Shown piece after piece: positions 34,475 through 45,716 of a stretch of DNA of 64,000 bases; the stretch's first letter is position 1; every line of letters begins with the position of its first letter. The DNA is taken from positions 75,696,820 through 75,760,819 of the forward strand of contig CM043702.1 of the NCBI GenBank assembly GCA_023935145.1. The letters run 5' to 3'. The DNA comes from Bretschneidera sinensis. Lineage: Eukaryota > Streptophyta > Magnoliopsida > Brassicales > Akaniaceae. Under the pieces are notes generated by a model. That model ran no database searches and was not told the origin of the DNA. It worked only from the letters and a program-made list of their open reading frames with translations. Made by a program: the position numbers and the translations under genes.

Positions 34475-34948
34475 GGGGTTACCTAGCTTCATTTTCATGT
34501 ACAACAAGAGAGAACAACACACATTTGTGATATACTTTGAGATCAATTGTACTGCAAGAGAGAATTATGTTAGAGTGAAAAAGATCAAACATAAAAGGGA
34601 CTCATTGTAGTGAGGCTGGTTGTAAAGAGAGAGAAGTCTAGATTAGATAGAGAGCATTGTTAGTTCTTATCTTCTTCCTTTCTTCTCTTTTTGGTTTCTC
34701 CAAGAACTTGAGCTTCTTGAGGAGGTTTGCTGTATTTGTAAAGAACTATTGATTTAGTGCAGAGAGTTCAGAGGAACTCACAGGGACGTAGGCACATTGT
34801 CGAACCTCAATAACAATTGCTTGTCTTCTTTCTTTCTTTGATTTTCTGTTCTTGTCTTTGATTGTTGTATTTCTTTCTACAATTCATTCTAGACTTGGGT
34901 GTTTGGAAGATCACCACCTGGGCATCTTGTCAAGGTGATTTCCAACAG

Positions 34949-34960
34949 TTGTATCAGAGC
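34949..34960 (+). other. Copia primer binding site (tRNA-iMet type)
   Basis: ttgtatcagagc right after the 5' LTR; one base off the usual TGGTATCAGAGC. Confidence 0.85.
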
Positions 34961-35187
34961 AAGCACAGCTGGGTTTCGGAGCAAGAGCAAGAAGGTGATG
35001 GAGCCAAGACTCCAAGAATCAAAGATCAACTTCTTGGGTGATTCAAGAACGGTGTAAAGATCATGATCTGATCGTGTTCTTGAGGGTGATTCAAGAATGG
35101 TGTTAAGATCCATCTTTGATCTGTGTTCTTGAGTTTGAAGAAAGCATTTGTGGGTAGTGCATAAATCAGGGATCTTGTCCGCAAAAG

Positions 35188-36021
35188 ATGGCTTCAAATT
35201 TCTGTGTTGAGAAGTTTGATGGAAAGGGAGACTTTGCCCTTTGGAAGCGGAAGATCAAGGCTGTTCTAATGCAACAGAAAGTGGACTTGGCTATTGGAGA
35301 AGATGATGCTTTTTCAACAAGTGTCACGGAGGACCAGTGCACTGAGATGAAGAAGATGGCTTACAGCACCATTTTCTTGCACATGTCAGATAGCGTCATA
35401 AGGGAGTGTGGAGACTTGGAAGATCCGGCTATCATATGGAAGAAACTAGATGAGTTGTTTCGTACCAAAACTCTCCCTAACAAGATCTATTTTCTTAAAA
35501 GAATCTTTGCTTTTAAAATGGATCCTAGTAAAGAGTTGCAAGATAATCTTGATGTCTTTAATAAGCTAGTTCAAGATTTGAATAGCTGTAGCATTATTTT
35601 TTCGGATGAACAATTGGTTGTTATCTTATTAAATTCTCTTCCTGATTGCTTTGACAATTTGATTAATGCTATTGAGTATGGAAGGGACACTTTAACAAAG
35701 GAGATTGTGATCAATGCCATAAGAGCATATGATTTCAAAGCCAAGATGAAGGAGACATCAAGTGGAGATGGGCTTTTCGTAAAAGGAAGGGGAGCAACTC
35801 GGAATGGTAGTAGCAACCATGGCAACTGCCGGGAGAAATCAAGAGGTAGAGGGCAGAACCATGGGAGATCTCATTCCAAGACAAGACTTAGAGGAGGAAG
35901 GAGATGCTTCAACTGCAACAAGGAGGGCCATTTCAAGAAAGATTGCAAGAAGAGGATTTGGGATGAGAGGAGAAGCCATACCAATAATGGAGAGGCTTCA
36001 GTTACCAAAGGAGAACAGTAA
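35188..36021 (+). CDS. Copia Gag
   Basis: A 277-aa open frame. The N-terminus FDGKGDFALWKRKIKAVL (residues 9-26) is the usual copia Gag start (F-G-n-y--W---m---L). The gag-polypeptide (UBN2-type) region runs to about residue 190. A basic stretch rich in Arg/Gly/Ser follows, then a zinc knuckle CFNCNKEGHFKKDC (CX2CX4HX4C) around residue 240. It would form the particle and bind RNA. ATG 35,188 is the first suitable start, about 230 bp after the PBS. The frame ends with TAA at 36,019, and the same frame continues into protease, so the stop is a nonsense change in what is normally one Gag-Pol frame. Gag itself looks intact. Confidence 0.9.
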   Translation: MASNFCVEKFDGKGDFALWKRKIKAVLMQQKVDLAIGEDDAFSTSVTEDQCTEMKKMAYSTIFLHMSDSVIRECGDLEDPAIIWKKLDELFRTKTLPNKIYFLKRIFAFKMDPSKELQDNLDVFNKLVQDLNSCSIIFSDEQLVVILLNSLPDCFDNLINAIEYGRDTLTKEIVINAIRAYDFKAKMKETSSGDGLFVKGRGATRNGSSNHGNCREKSRGRGQNHGRSHSKTRLRGGRRCFNCNKEGHFKKDCKKRIWDERRSHTNNGEASVTKGEQ

Positions 36022-38560
36022 GATGATGTGCTTGTTGTGTGCTCAAATGTGAGCAAGAGGCAAGGCAGTGAAAAATGGATTCTTGATTCCGAGTGCATTT
36101 ATCATTTGTGCCCTCACAAGGAATGGTTCAAGAATTTCAAGGAGATCAATGATGGAAGGGTCTTCTTGGGGAATGACAATTCTTGCCAAGTGAGAGGGAT
36201 TGGAGACATCCAATTGAGGATGTTTGATGGAGTCACAAGGTTGCTGCGAAATATGAGGCATCTTCCAGATTTGAAGAGAAATTTGATCTCATTAGGGCCG
36301 CTAGATTCCATGGGGTATACATGCAAAGTAGAGGGAGGAAAGATCAAGGTGGCCAAGGGATCTTTGGTAGTGATCAAGGCAGCAAGAAACGATGGACTCT
36401 ATGAGATGATCGAAGAGACAGAAATCAATGATCAAGCAACAGGCTTGATGGCTGAGATGGACAAGGCAGCCCTTTGGCACACTCGCTAGGGACACATGAG
36501 CGAAAAGGGCCTGCAAGTTCTTAGCAAGGATGGTCTACTTGGAAGAGACAAAGTAAAGAAACTGGATTTCTGTGAGAGTTGCATTCTTAGGAAGCAACAC
36601 CAGGTTAGATTCAACACCGAAGTGCACAAGTCTAAGGGGATTCTTGACTACATTCATTCGAACCTTTGGGGACCAGCAAGAACACAAACACAATGAGGTA
36701 ACTTTTACTTTCTGTCTTTAATTGATGATTATTCAAGAAGAGTATGGGTTTATTTGCTTAGAAATAAATCTGATGCCTTGAATAAATTTGTTGTGTGGAA
36801 GAAGTTGCTAGAACTCAAACAGGTAGGGTAGTTAAGGCTTTACGAACCGATAATGGCTTAGAATTTTGCAATAATGATTTTGATAAATTATGTGAATTAA
36901 ATGGCATTCTAAGGCATAGAATGGTTGTAAAAACACCTCAGCAAAATGGAGTTGCTGAAAGAATGAATAGAACCCTTATGGAAAAGGTTAGGTGCATGCT
37001 AATAGGATCCGGTTTACCGAAATATTTTTGGGGAGAAGCTGTGGCTATAGCAGCATACTTAGTGAATAGATCACCCTCTAGAGCTTTAGAGCTCAAGACT
37101 TCTATGGAGATGTGGAGTAGGAAACCCCTGAATTGAGCAACCTTAGGACTTTTGGGTGTGCTGCATATGCACATCAAAAGGAGGATAAACTTAGCCCTAG
37201 ATCTAGAAAATGTATATTTCTAGGATATAGTGATGGGGTTAAGGGATATAGGTTGTGGTCCTTAGAAAAGAAGGGCATGAAACTGATTATAAGTAGGGAT
37301 ATTATTTTTAATGAATTATTATTTCCGTACTTGGAGAAAACTAACCCTGTAGGGGCTAGTGAGCAAACCAGTCTGGAAGTTGTGGAGCATGGCATCAAGG
37401 AGAACTCGGTTCAGGTAGAGCAAAGGAGACAAAAGAGTTCGGACCTTGGAGAGCCCTTGAATGAAGGCCAAGTTCAAGAAACTCAAGAAGTGGCTGAACA
37501 AGAAGAGGCTGAACAAGAAGAGGTTTATGCAGTAAGTCATAATGACTACCAGCTCACAAGAGACCGGGGAAGGAGGGTGGTTAGACCACCTTTAAGATAT
37601 GGGTTTGCGGATGTTGTGGATGCAGCAGCTCCTTGGATAGAAGGAGAGATGAGTGAACAAGAAACTTACACGGATGCCATAGAGTGTAAGGATTCGTCAA
37701 AGCTAGCTATGGAGGAAGAAATGGATTCTTTGAGGAAAAACAACTTCTTGGAATTGGTGCACATTCCAGGAAATCAGAGAGTTGTGGATTGTAAGTGGAC
37801 TTAAAAGATCAAAGAAGGGTACCCTCTAGGAGATGAAGTCCAAAAAAAATGCTAGGTTGGTGGCGAATAGGTTCACAAGAAGAGAAGACGTAGATTTCAC
37901 AGAAACTTTCTCACCTGGACACAAGGTGGAGAAGATGGTGAGAATCCTCATCTATGTCATTGATGTGCTGTTGGTTCAGAATAGTAAGAAGAGGATGGAA
38001 AGGTTTACATCTTAACTCAGTGAGGAGTTCGAGAGGTAGGATCTCAACCTTACACAAAAGATCCTTGGGATGTGTAGAATCCAAGAAAATGAGAGAAACT
38101 GGTTAAGGGTTTCTTGGGCAATAGGTGTTCTCAGTAGATTTGTGAGTAATCCTAGAAAGTAGCATTGGCTTGGGATGAAGTGGTTACTGAGGTATTTGAA
38201 GGCTCAATGGCAGCCGACGGTAGCACTCATAACAACCGGGGTAGAATGCATAGCGGCTACGGAAGCCATAAAGGAGGCTATGGGGTGCAAAGGGTTACTG
38301 GACGAGTGAGAGGTCCTAAAAGAGCAGGTAGTGGTGTCTTTGGATAGCCAAAGTGCATGGCACTTATGGAGGAATCCAGTGTTCCATGAGAGGATGAAGT
38401 ATATGGATGTTCGATATCATTACATTCCGAAACATTGTATGAAAGGATGCATTCATATTGACAAGAAGACCACAGAGGAAAGTCCTGCAGACTTAGACAC
38501 CAAGGTTTTACCTCTAAGAAGGTCCAATAATTGCCTTGGACTTCTTAGGATTGGAGTTGG
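36022..38560 (+). pseudogene. Copia Pol: protease-integrase-RT-RNase H, broken
   Basis: Protease: WILDSECIYHLCPH at 36,076, where the active-site DSG reads DSE. Integrase: GAG-pre-integrase with the finger WHTR(stop)GH ... FCESC at 36,472-36,590; the first catalytic Asp is Asn (HSNLWGP at about 36,655); TDNGLEF keeps the second Asp (36,845), and the QNGVAER block keeps the Glu (36,940). A stop (36,694) and a frameshift (about 36,800) intervene. RT: only the start (MDSLRKNNFLELV, 37,722) and a short end with YVID at 37,955, where YVDD is expected; the palm between is deleted. RNase H: CIAATEAIKEAMG and DSQSAWHLWRNPVFHERMK at 38,250-38,400. Inactive. Confidence 0.92.
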
Positions 38561-38631
38561 TTAATTGATGACTCAAGATGAGTTTGGATTCTGAAACTCT
38601 CTGCAAAAATGGTTCGGGTTTAAACACTTAG

Positions 38632-38645
38632 ACAAAGGTAGAGAT
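38632..38645 (+). other. Copia polypurine tract
   Basis: acaaaggtagagat directly before the 3' LTR; purine-rich, as needed for plus-strand priming, with one pyrimidine interruption. Confidence 0.6.
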
Positions 38646-39635
38646 TGTTGGTATTTGTCTAAGGTTTAAACATGTCTAAACATGGTTCAAAGATGGCCAA
38701 AGTCTAAACCAAGGTTGGAGTATTAAAATACGGCAAGTTAAAAGACTGTACACATGTGTGTGCATCACTTTGGAGCAAGGTAAGGGTAGGTGCATTAGTG
38801 TGTGCACTTCAGCATACAAGCAGGAAAATGTGTGCGCACCAATATGCGCACTGCTGGTGAAGGGCAGCATCAGTGTGTGCCATGCAGCTCCTTCACCACC
38901 TCTCCCCATCAGTGCCATGCCGTCCAGAATGGGTTGTAAGTGTGCTCTGTCCAGCGCCACGCCTGCCCTTGTTGAGCGCCTAGGAACTAGGCACACCAAA
39001 GCACACATGGACAACATGCTTTAACCTCCTCTTGGGTGCGTGGGTGCAAGGTTAAAATGCACAGCACCACTTAGGATTGATGGAGGGCCATGGTTAAGTG
39101 GCAATCAAGATCTAAGGGTGGAGATTAACTCACAAGAATGGACAGGAAGTGGGTGCACTATATAAGGGGTTACCTAGCTTCATTTTCATGTAAAACAAGA
39201 GAGAACAACACAAGTTTGCGACATACTTTGAGATCAATTGTAATACAAGAGAGAATTATGTGAGAGTGAAAAAGATCAAACACAAGAGGGACTCATTGTA
39301 GTGAGGCTGGTTGTAAAGAGAGAGAAGTCTAGATTAGATAGAGAGCATTTCTAGTTCTTATCTTCTTCCTTTCTTCTCTTCTTGGTTTCTTCAAGAACTT
39401 GAGCTTTTTGAAGAGGATTGCTGTATTTGTAAAGAACCATTGATTTAGTGCAGAGAGTTCAGAGGAACTCACGGGGACATAGGCACATTGTCGAACCTCG
39501 ATAACAATTGCTTGTCTTATTTCTTTCTTTGATTTTCTGTTCTTGTCTTTGATTCCTGTATTTCTTTCTACAAGTCATTCTAGACTTGGGTGTTTGGATC
39601 ACCACCTAGACATCTTGTCAAGGTGATTTCCAACA
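38646..39635 (+). repeat. Copia 3' LTR
   Basis: Matches 33,907-34,947 with small deletions (for example in the stretch after ccttcaccacc near 38,890). Ends ccaaca, then TSD aatag. Confidence 0.95.
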
Positions 39636-39653
39636 AATAGATTTTGCACTCTA

Positions 39654-40859
39654 AGAAGATAAGGCCACTTTCTTAAACTCTTGTACAAGGTCGTCAATGT
39701 ATTACTAATTAGGCTTAAGAATCTCTTCTTTGATTTTCTATTTTTTTTCACTTAAAAGATGACTAAGGTTGAATCATCAAATACCTCAGCTTCTCGAATT
39801 CTCATAGCTAACGAAGCTTCTAGACTAGTTACACATGATTCTTATTCTCCTACATTATTGGTTTTTAGAAAATCTAACTTAACTGCAAGAGGAGTATAAG
39901 CTTTTTTAGCTAACAAAATTACCACACTAAAATCATAACCATTGTGATTCTAAGCACCATCAAAATACACCTTCCACTCTTTGTCGATTTCAACTGTCAT
40001 TAAATCTTCATTTGGTAAAACAACAATGAATCATCTTCTTTAACAATAGGGTGCTCAATTAAGTGTTCAACAATAGCATTACCTTTGATAGCCTTGTATA
40101 CTTCAAATCAAACTCAAAAATCAACATAAGCTAACGAGATATCTTTCAAAACAACGATGCCTTCTTAAATAGATACTTGAGGGGATCAACACAAGAGAAA
40201 ACCATAAGTTGGAAAAAACTGATGTTATGCTATAATTTAATTTATTGGTTGCCCAAATAAAAGTAAAACATGTTTTCCTAACCTTAGTGTACTTGGTCTA
40301 AAACTCTAACTTCATCTTGCGAATGTAATAGATGGAAATCTCACATCCTTAATCATCTACTTGAGCTAGCATACATCTCGTAATGGTATCATTAGTTGCT
40401 AAGTATAACAACAATGGTAAACATAAGAAAGCTTTATGACACCGAAGAGTTCACTCAATCTTTGTATCCTTTCTCAAAAATGGGTTCACAGAAAGTGGAA
40501 ACTTTGGCAATGAAACAACTTATTTACTGTATCCTATCTACAAAACCTCAAATAGATTCTTGATAGTAGAAACTAGAATATTGACAATAGATTTGATTTT
40601 AGCTTGGTCAACCTCTATACCACTCTGACTTACCACAAAATCTAGAACCTTACTAGCGGTATCACAAAAAAAAAATAAAACAAATTTCTGCGGATTGAAC
40701 CTCAACTTGTACTCAAGAATGCATTCAAATAACTTTCTCAAAGCTTGGAAATGACCTTCATGATCTCTACACTTTACAATCATATCATCAACATATAGCT
40801 CAACCTCTTTGTACATCAACTTGCCTTACTTCTTTCCCCATGTGTTTTCAATAGAAACT
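39654..40859 (-). repeat. Tandem array unit 1 (Tat RT end - RNase H - second RNase H + chromovirus joint)
   Basis: First of five 1.21-kb direct copies. Minus-strand content from high to low: about 40 bp of chromovirus integrase (SFYWKHMRKEVVQ-like frame, 40,821-40,859, diverged here); Tat RT VELYVDDMIVKCRD (YVDD at 40,784-40,795), KLLxF-equivalent SKVLDFVVSQSGIEVDQAKI; RT thumb and RNase H (40,110-40,540); and the second, archaeal-type RNase H (39,760-40,000). Left edge agaagataag (39,654) equals the joint at 40,860. Left of it the Tat sequence continues (through the copia insertion) into integrase, so unit 1 carries the original left edge. Confidence 0.85.
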
Positions 40860-41898
40860 AGAAGATAAGTAAAGGCCACCTTCTCAAACTCTTGTAAAAG
40901 CTCTTCATTGTACAATTAATTAGACTTAAGCTTCTTTTCTTTGATTTTCCATTTTTTTGCACTTAAAGGATGACTAAGGTTAAATCATTAAATACCTCTG
41001 CTTCATGAATTCTTATAGCTAACAAAGCTTTAAGACTAGTTACACATGATTGATATTCAATTATATTATTGGTTTTTAGAAAAATCTAACTTAACTGCAA
41101 GAGGAGTGTAAGTTTGTTCAGGCAACATAATTACTACATTAAAACCATAACATTGTGACTCAAAGCACCATCAAAATACACCTTCCACACTTTGTCAGTC
41201 TTAGCTGTCATTAAATCTTCATTAGGGAAAACATACCATGAATCATCTTCTCTAGCAATAGGATGCTCAATGAAGTGTTCTGCAATATCATTATCTTTGA
41301 TAGCCTTGTCGGTCATATACTTCAAATCAAACTCAAAAATCAACATATGCCAATGAGACATCTTTCTAAACATTAATGTCTTCTTAAATAGATACTTGGG
41401 GGGGGGGGATCAACATCAGAGAAAAACATGAGTTGGAAAGAACTGATGTTGTACTGTAATTTATTTTATTAGTTGCACAAACTAGAGTCAAACATGTTTT
41501 CCTAACTTTGGTGTACTTGGTCGAAAAGTCTAACTTCATCTTGCTATGGAAATTGATGGAAGTCTCACTTCCTTGGTCATCTACCTGTGCTAGCATGCAT
41601 CCCATAGTGGTATCAGTAGGAGCTAAGTATAACAATAATGGTAACCCTAACAAAGCTTTTTAACACCGATAAGTCCACTCAATCTTTGTATTCTTTCTCA
41701 ATAACTTAAAAATAGGTTCATAGAAAGTGGAAACTTTGGCAATGAAAGAACTAATTTACTGTATATCCTACCTAAGAAACCTCAAACATATTTCTTGATG
41801 GTAGGACCTGGAATATTGACAATAGATTTGATTTTAGCTTAGTAAGCCTTTATACCACTCCGATTTACCACAAAATCTAGAACCTTACTTGCGGTACT
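40860..41898 (-). repeat. Tandem array unit 2, left part
   Basis: Same content as unit 1: second RNase H (VYFDGA at about 41,170), the RNase H block DIAEHFIEHPIAREDD (41,230-41,290), SHWHMLIFEFDLKYM (41,310-41,360), PLLLYLAPTDTTMGCMLAQ (41,580-41,640). It includes an 11-base G run at 41,399. The unit is cut at 41,898 by the Athila element, inside the RT frame before the YVDD block; the rest is at 51,706-51,892. Confidence 0.87.
41894..41898. repeat. Target site duplication of the Athila element (left)
   Basis: gtact; the right copy (51,701-51,705) is gtatt, one change. Confidence 0.8.
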
Positions 41899-43121
41899 TG
41901 ATAAGTGCTTAAATAGTCATATTTAAGCCCCCTAATTTATGCTTGTTAGGCTCTTTGTTTATCTATTTTAGTAGATTCTATTTAATTTTCATGTTTTATG
42001 TGTTTTTCACAGGGTTTTGACAAAAAGATGACATTTTGGAGCTCTAAGGAATAAAAAGTAAAATTTTGCAATCCAGTAGGGTGCGCTCGAGTGCATATAC
42101 CTTGTGATCGAGCACACAGGCACACGAGCACACACACACCAGAGGCAACAGAGCCAGATATGGAAAGAAGTCTCCAGATCTTAAATAGGAAATTAGGGTT
42201 TCGGGGCACCTTTAGAGCCCTATATACAGCCTTGTAAAACACAGAAACCAGACCTTTTGTTTTAGACTTGAAGTTGCAAGCTTAGAGAGGAATTGATGAC
42301 TCGTCTCCCTAGTCTTCTTCGGGTTTATTTTTCTATTTTTGTTTTATTATGGTTATAATGTTTAGTTCAACTAGCATGTGTAACTAAGCTTTTATCGGGC
42401 TTGATTGAAGCCCTAATTATGCTTTTCCACATATATATTCATTGATTACCTTTTTCTATAGCCATGTTAGAATGCTTAACTTGATTAATGCATGTTTGTA
42501 TTTAAATTCCTCATATGTCTGTGTCTGATCAACGTATGCATGTGGTATGGATTAGTTAGTTGAATCAATTTGGATGATCGAGTCCTGGGTTCAACAATAG
42601 AAATAAAAGATATCCACACCGGATTCTTGGGTTAATAAACATGGGAAACCGGGAGTGGACCAAGCCCTAGGTCCCATATGGTTGCCGATCTCCATAGCCC
42701 TTATGCTCTCTCAAGGAATAACTCAGTATATACCCATGCTGAATCCCTTAAGAAAGAAAAGAGTTAGAGTATACACCATGCCTAACTCATTACGTAGGGA
42801 GATCAATAGCCTAAGGTGTGGACCAAGCCCTTAGGTTGGCAACCATTAAATATTCATAATAGGGTTAGAGCATTGGCACCTTACTTAGTGGGAAAGTGTA
42901 ATTAGTGGTGGATATCGCAACCCTATGTTCTTATTATTATTAACTCACACTCAAAATTTATTTTGCTTTTTACTTTGAGAAACTAATTCTAAATCGAAGT
43001 TTACCAATCCCTGTGGAAATGATCTCGCACTTGCACACTATGCTACCATTGACCTTGTGCACTTGCAAGTAAAACAAGTTCGATTATTTGCTTATTTATT
43101 TAGGTAGATAATCGCACAACA
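41899..43121 (+). repeat. Athila 5' LTR
   Basis: tgataagtgcttaaatag ... taatcgcacaaca. TATA-like tatata at 42,221. The palindrome cluster that is rich in CpG in the 3' LTR is here shorter and decayed (gtgcgctcgagtgc at 42,079, then gatcgagcacac and acgagcacac). Confidence 0.95.
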
Positions 43122-43127
43122 AGTTTT

Positions 43128-43144
43128 TGGCGTCGTTGTCGGGG
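43128..43144 (+). other. Athila primer binding site
   Basis: tggcgtcgttgtcgggg matches the classical Athila/Tat primer site TGGCGCCGTTGCCGGGG with two C-to-T changes. It starts 6 bp after the LTR. Confidence 0.88.
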
Positions 43145-43493
43145 ATTGCACTTAAATTTCTTTTTAGAACTATTTTTTCGTTTAGTTTAATCATTGTTAT
43201 TTCTTTTTCATTCTGTGTTATTTTTATCTCAAAGTGTCTGTTTTTATCTTATTTATGTTTCATTAAAAAAACCTAATCTAATTCCTCTTTGTTTTCTGTT
43301 TCAAGCACATCAGGAGAATGTTTTGTGCCACTTGCAATCGAGCACGCCCTCCTGTACGATCGAATGCAATTGAGGTAAAGAGTTACCTGAGCAGCAGTGT
43401 TTAACTGCTTCACTTAAGTGATTGTCATCGATTCATGCATGAGCTTCGATCCAAGCATCCAACATTTTTTCCCCTCATATCGAGCTTAAGTGG

Positions 43494-45043
43494 ATGATCC
43501 GACAAAGGCTTAAAGACAACTCAGAAGAGGTAGAAGAAGAAATTGAGGAAGAAGTACCAATGGTGGAACACATCGACAATCAGCAACCACCTGAGCGAAG
43601 GCCGATGAAGCAATCCTTCATCCCACAGAACCTCGATCAGCCATCATGCATTGTGTATCAACCTGAGGTAGATGGAAACTACTATATATCTCTGTAGATA
43701 CTCAGTGCACTGACTCACTTTAGGGATACACCTAATGAGGATCCACACTTGCACCTTCGAGAGTTCTTCGATCTCTGTAAATTCCAGCATATCCGAGGCT
43801 TAGACCAAGAAGGAATAAGGTTAATTCTTTTCCCTTTTTCCTTAAAAGATAATGCTAAACTGTGTTACAATTCTTTGCATGTAGTTTCTATCCACACTTG
43901 GGAGGAGTTGGCTACAAAATTCCTAATGAAGTTTTTTCCAGCCCAAACGACGAGGCAAATGAGGAAGGAAATTCAATCATTTCAACAAAAGGATGGAGAT
44001 CTATTCTTCGAGGCCTGGGGACACTTCAACGAGCTGCTACTCAAATTCCCACATCACAACCTACCTCAAGATGAACTGGTACAGGCTTTTTATGAAGGTT
44101 TAAGTGATACTAACAAAAGTATTATGGATTCAGGTTGTGGAGGAGTGCTGATGGAGAAACGCAGCGAAGAAGCTATGGAGCTCTTCGAAACCCTAAGTGA
44201 ACACACTCAACAGTTCTCCTCTCGAGGCAGACATGTAACCAAGAGTAAGGGTATGTATGAGGTAAGCTTAAATGGAGGATCATCCACTCAGAGAGCTGCT
44301 GTGGAAAGGAAACTAGACCTGTTAGTTAAAGCTATGGTTGCTCAGAATGCCTCACCTAACCCACCAGCTACACCACTCCAAGTATGTGCTATTTGTTCTC
44401 AATTTGATCATAATACTAATACATGTCCCTTGTATTCATCTGCAAATCATGAGCAAGCAAACTTTGTGGGACCAAACAACTATCCACCGAAGAGCAATCC
44501 TTATGCAAATACCTACAAACCTGGATGGCAGAATCACCCGAATATTTCTTGGAGCAACAATCAGTACAGTCAAGGGCAGTAAAAAGAAACTTCTAATCAA
44601 TAACCCATTCAGCTCCCGAAACAAAGAAGAGTGACCAAAAAAATCTTGTGAGGCAATTGGCATCTCAGCAGCAATAACTAATGGCTTCACAAGATCGGTT
44701 CATGGCAGATGAAAGGCAATTTTGGATTGAACTAAGGCAAACCACAACAAAACATGAACAAGCCATCCAAAGGCTAGAGGTACAAATGGGACAATTGGCT
44801 AAAGAGCTGAGTGGCAGAAAGCAAAGTGAGCTTCCAGCTCAACACCCTGGGGGGCATCAACAACTGAAAGCTATCACGACCCTCAGAAATGGTAAAGTGA
44901 TAGGGACCAATGAATCTAAGAAAGTATCTCTAGAGAAATCGTCAGTATCAAAGGCAGGTGAAACGAAGAAGGTGAATGCACCACCCTTCCCGCAAAGGTT
45001 AGTAAAACAAAAGAAAGAAAATAAACTGCTTAATATTTTTTGA
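43494..45043 (+). pseudogene. Athila gag
   Basis: Frame from 43,494 with a stop at 43,695, then open 43,698-44,582 (277 codons from the next Met). Contains the retrotransposon gag domain (HLREFFDLC, LKDNAKLCYNSL, TWEELATKFLMKFFP, DLFFEAWGHFNELL, LPQDELVQAFYEGL) and a zinc knuckle CAICSQFDHNTNTC (CX2CX4HX4C, near 44,386). It then shifts frame: the C-terminal helical part (IQRLEVQMGQLAKELSGRK, ITTLRNGKV) is open in another frame at 44,681-45,043. The order and motifs are those of Athila Gag. Two frameshifts and stops disable it. Confidence 0.9.
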
Positions 45044-45716
45044 AACCTTGCAGAAAGTCAAAATAAACATTCCTTTGTTAGATGCAATTTAACAAATACC
45101 TGCCTATACTAAATTCCTAAAAGATTGTTGCACTCATAAGAGAAAGTTTCAAGAGCATGAGACTGTAGCCTTAACTGAAGAAGTAAGTGCTGTGCTATTA
45201 AGAAAACTACCACCAAAACTGAAAGATCTGGGTAGTTTTACTATTCCCTGTAGGATAGGTGATCAGTTGTTTGAGCGAGCATTGATAGATTTGGGAGCAG
45301 GTGTAAATTTGCTACCATACACAGTATTTGAAACCCTAGGATTGGGGGAGCTACAACCAACTTCCATTACCTTGTAGTTGGCAGATAGAAGTATAAAAAG
45401 ACCTAGGAGTATTCTTGAGGATGTCCTGGTAAAGGTAGGTGAGTTCATTCTACCTGCTGATTTCATTTTGTTAGATATGGAGGAATGCCTTATGCCATTA
45501 CCCTTACCCATCATTTTAGGAAGACCTTTCATGAGAACTGCCGATACAAAGATTTGAGTGAAAAAATGTATAGTAAATATGAAGGTGAATGGTGAGAAAA
45601 TAGAGTTTAAAATATTTGATGCATTAAAACTACCTCAAGATGATATGGAATGCTTTAATGTGTGTATGATGCAAAATTTTGTTGAGCAAGCTTTTCAGGT
45701 CTAGCACATTGATCCA
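45044..45716 (+). pseudogene. Athila protease region
   Basis: LQKVKINIPLLDAI at 45,049, then stop, QIPAYTKFLKD, and the aspartic protease with ALIDLGAGVNLLPY near 45,280 (Athila protease D-L/S-GA). It ends in ILGRPFMRTADT (45,510), the usual protease flap/end motif. Stops at about 45,090, 45,375, 45,555 and 45,700, all in the same frame as gag and RT. Confidence 0.88.

Larger units (their letters stand above)
33907..34947 (+). repeat. Copia 5' LTR
   Basis: tgttggtatttg ... ggtgatttccaaca. Contains a cluster of GTGCGC/GCGCAC inverted motifs (34,051-34,140), a hairpin with arms gtgcctag/ctaggcac (34,286-34,304), and a TATA box at 34,468-34,474 (tatataa). The small frames at 34,019-34,237 and 34,350-34,610 are LTR sequence, not genes. 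Confidence 0.95.
33907..39635 (+). mobile_element. Ty1-copia LTR retrotransposon (complete ends, internally deleted)
   Basis: A 5.7-kb element with LTRs of 1,041 and 990 bp, 5-bp TSD (aatag), PBS, PPT, gag and pol. It is inserted in the Tat fragment, 18 bp from the left edge of the tandem array. Domain order gag, protease, integrase, RT, RNase H is the copia order. RT is largely deleted and several catalytic residues are changed. Confidence 0.95.

Noticed and set aside
35571..36098. Minus-strand frames opposite copia gag and protease
   Set aside because: Shadows of the plus-strand coding sequence.
41399..41409. G run, considered as a G-quadruplex or assembly marker
   Set aside because: A single homopolymer absent from the sister units; likely slippage or a sequencing error.
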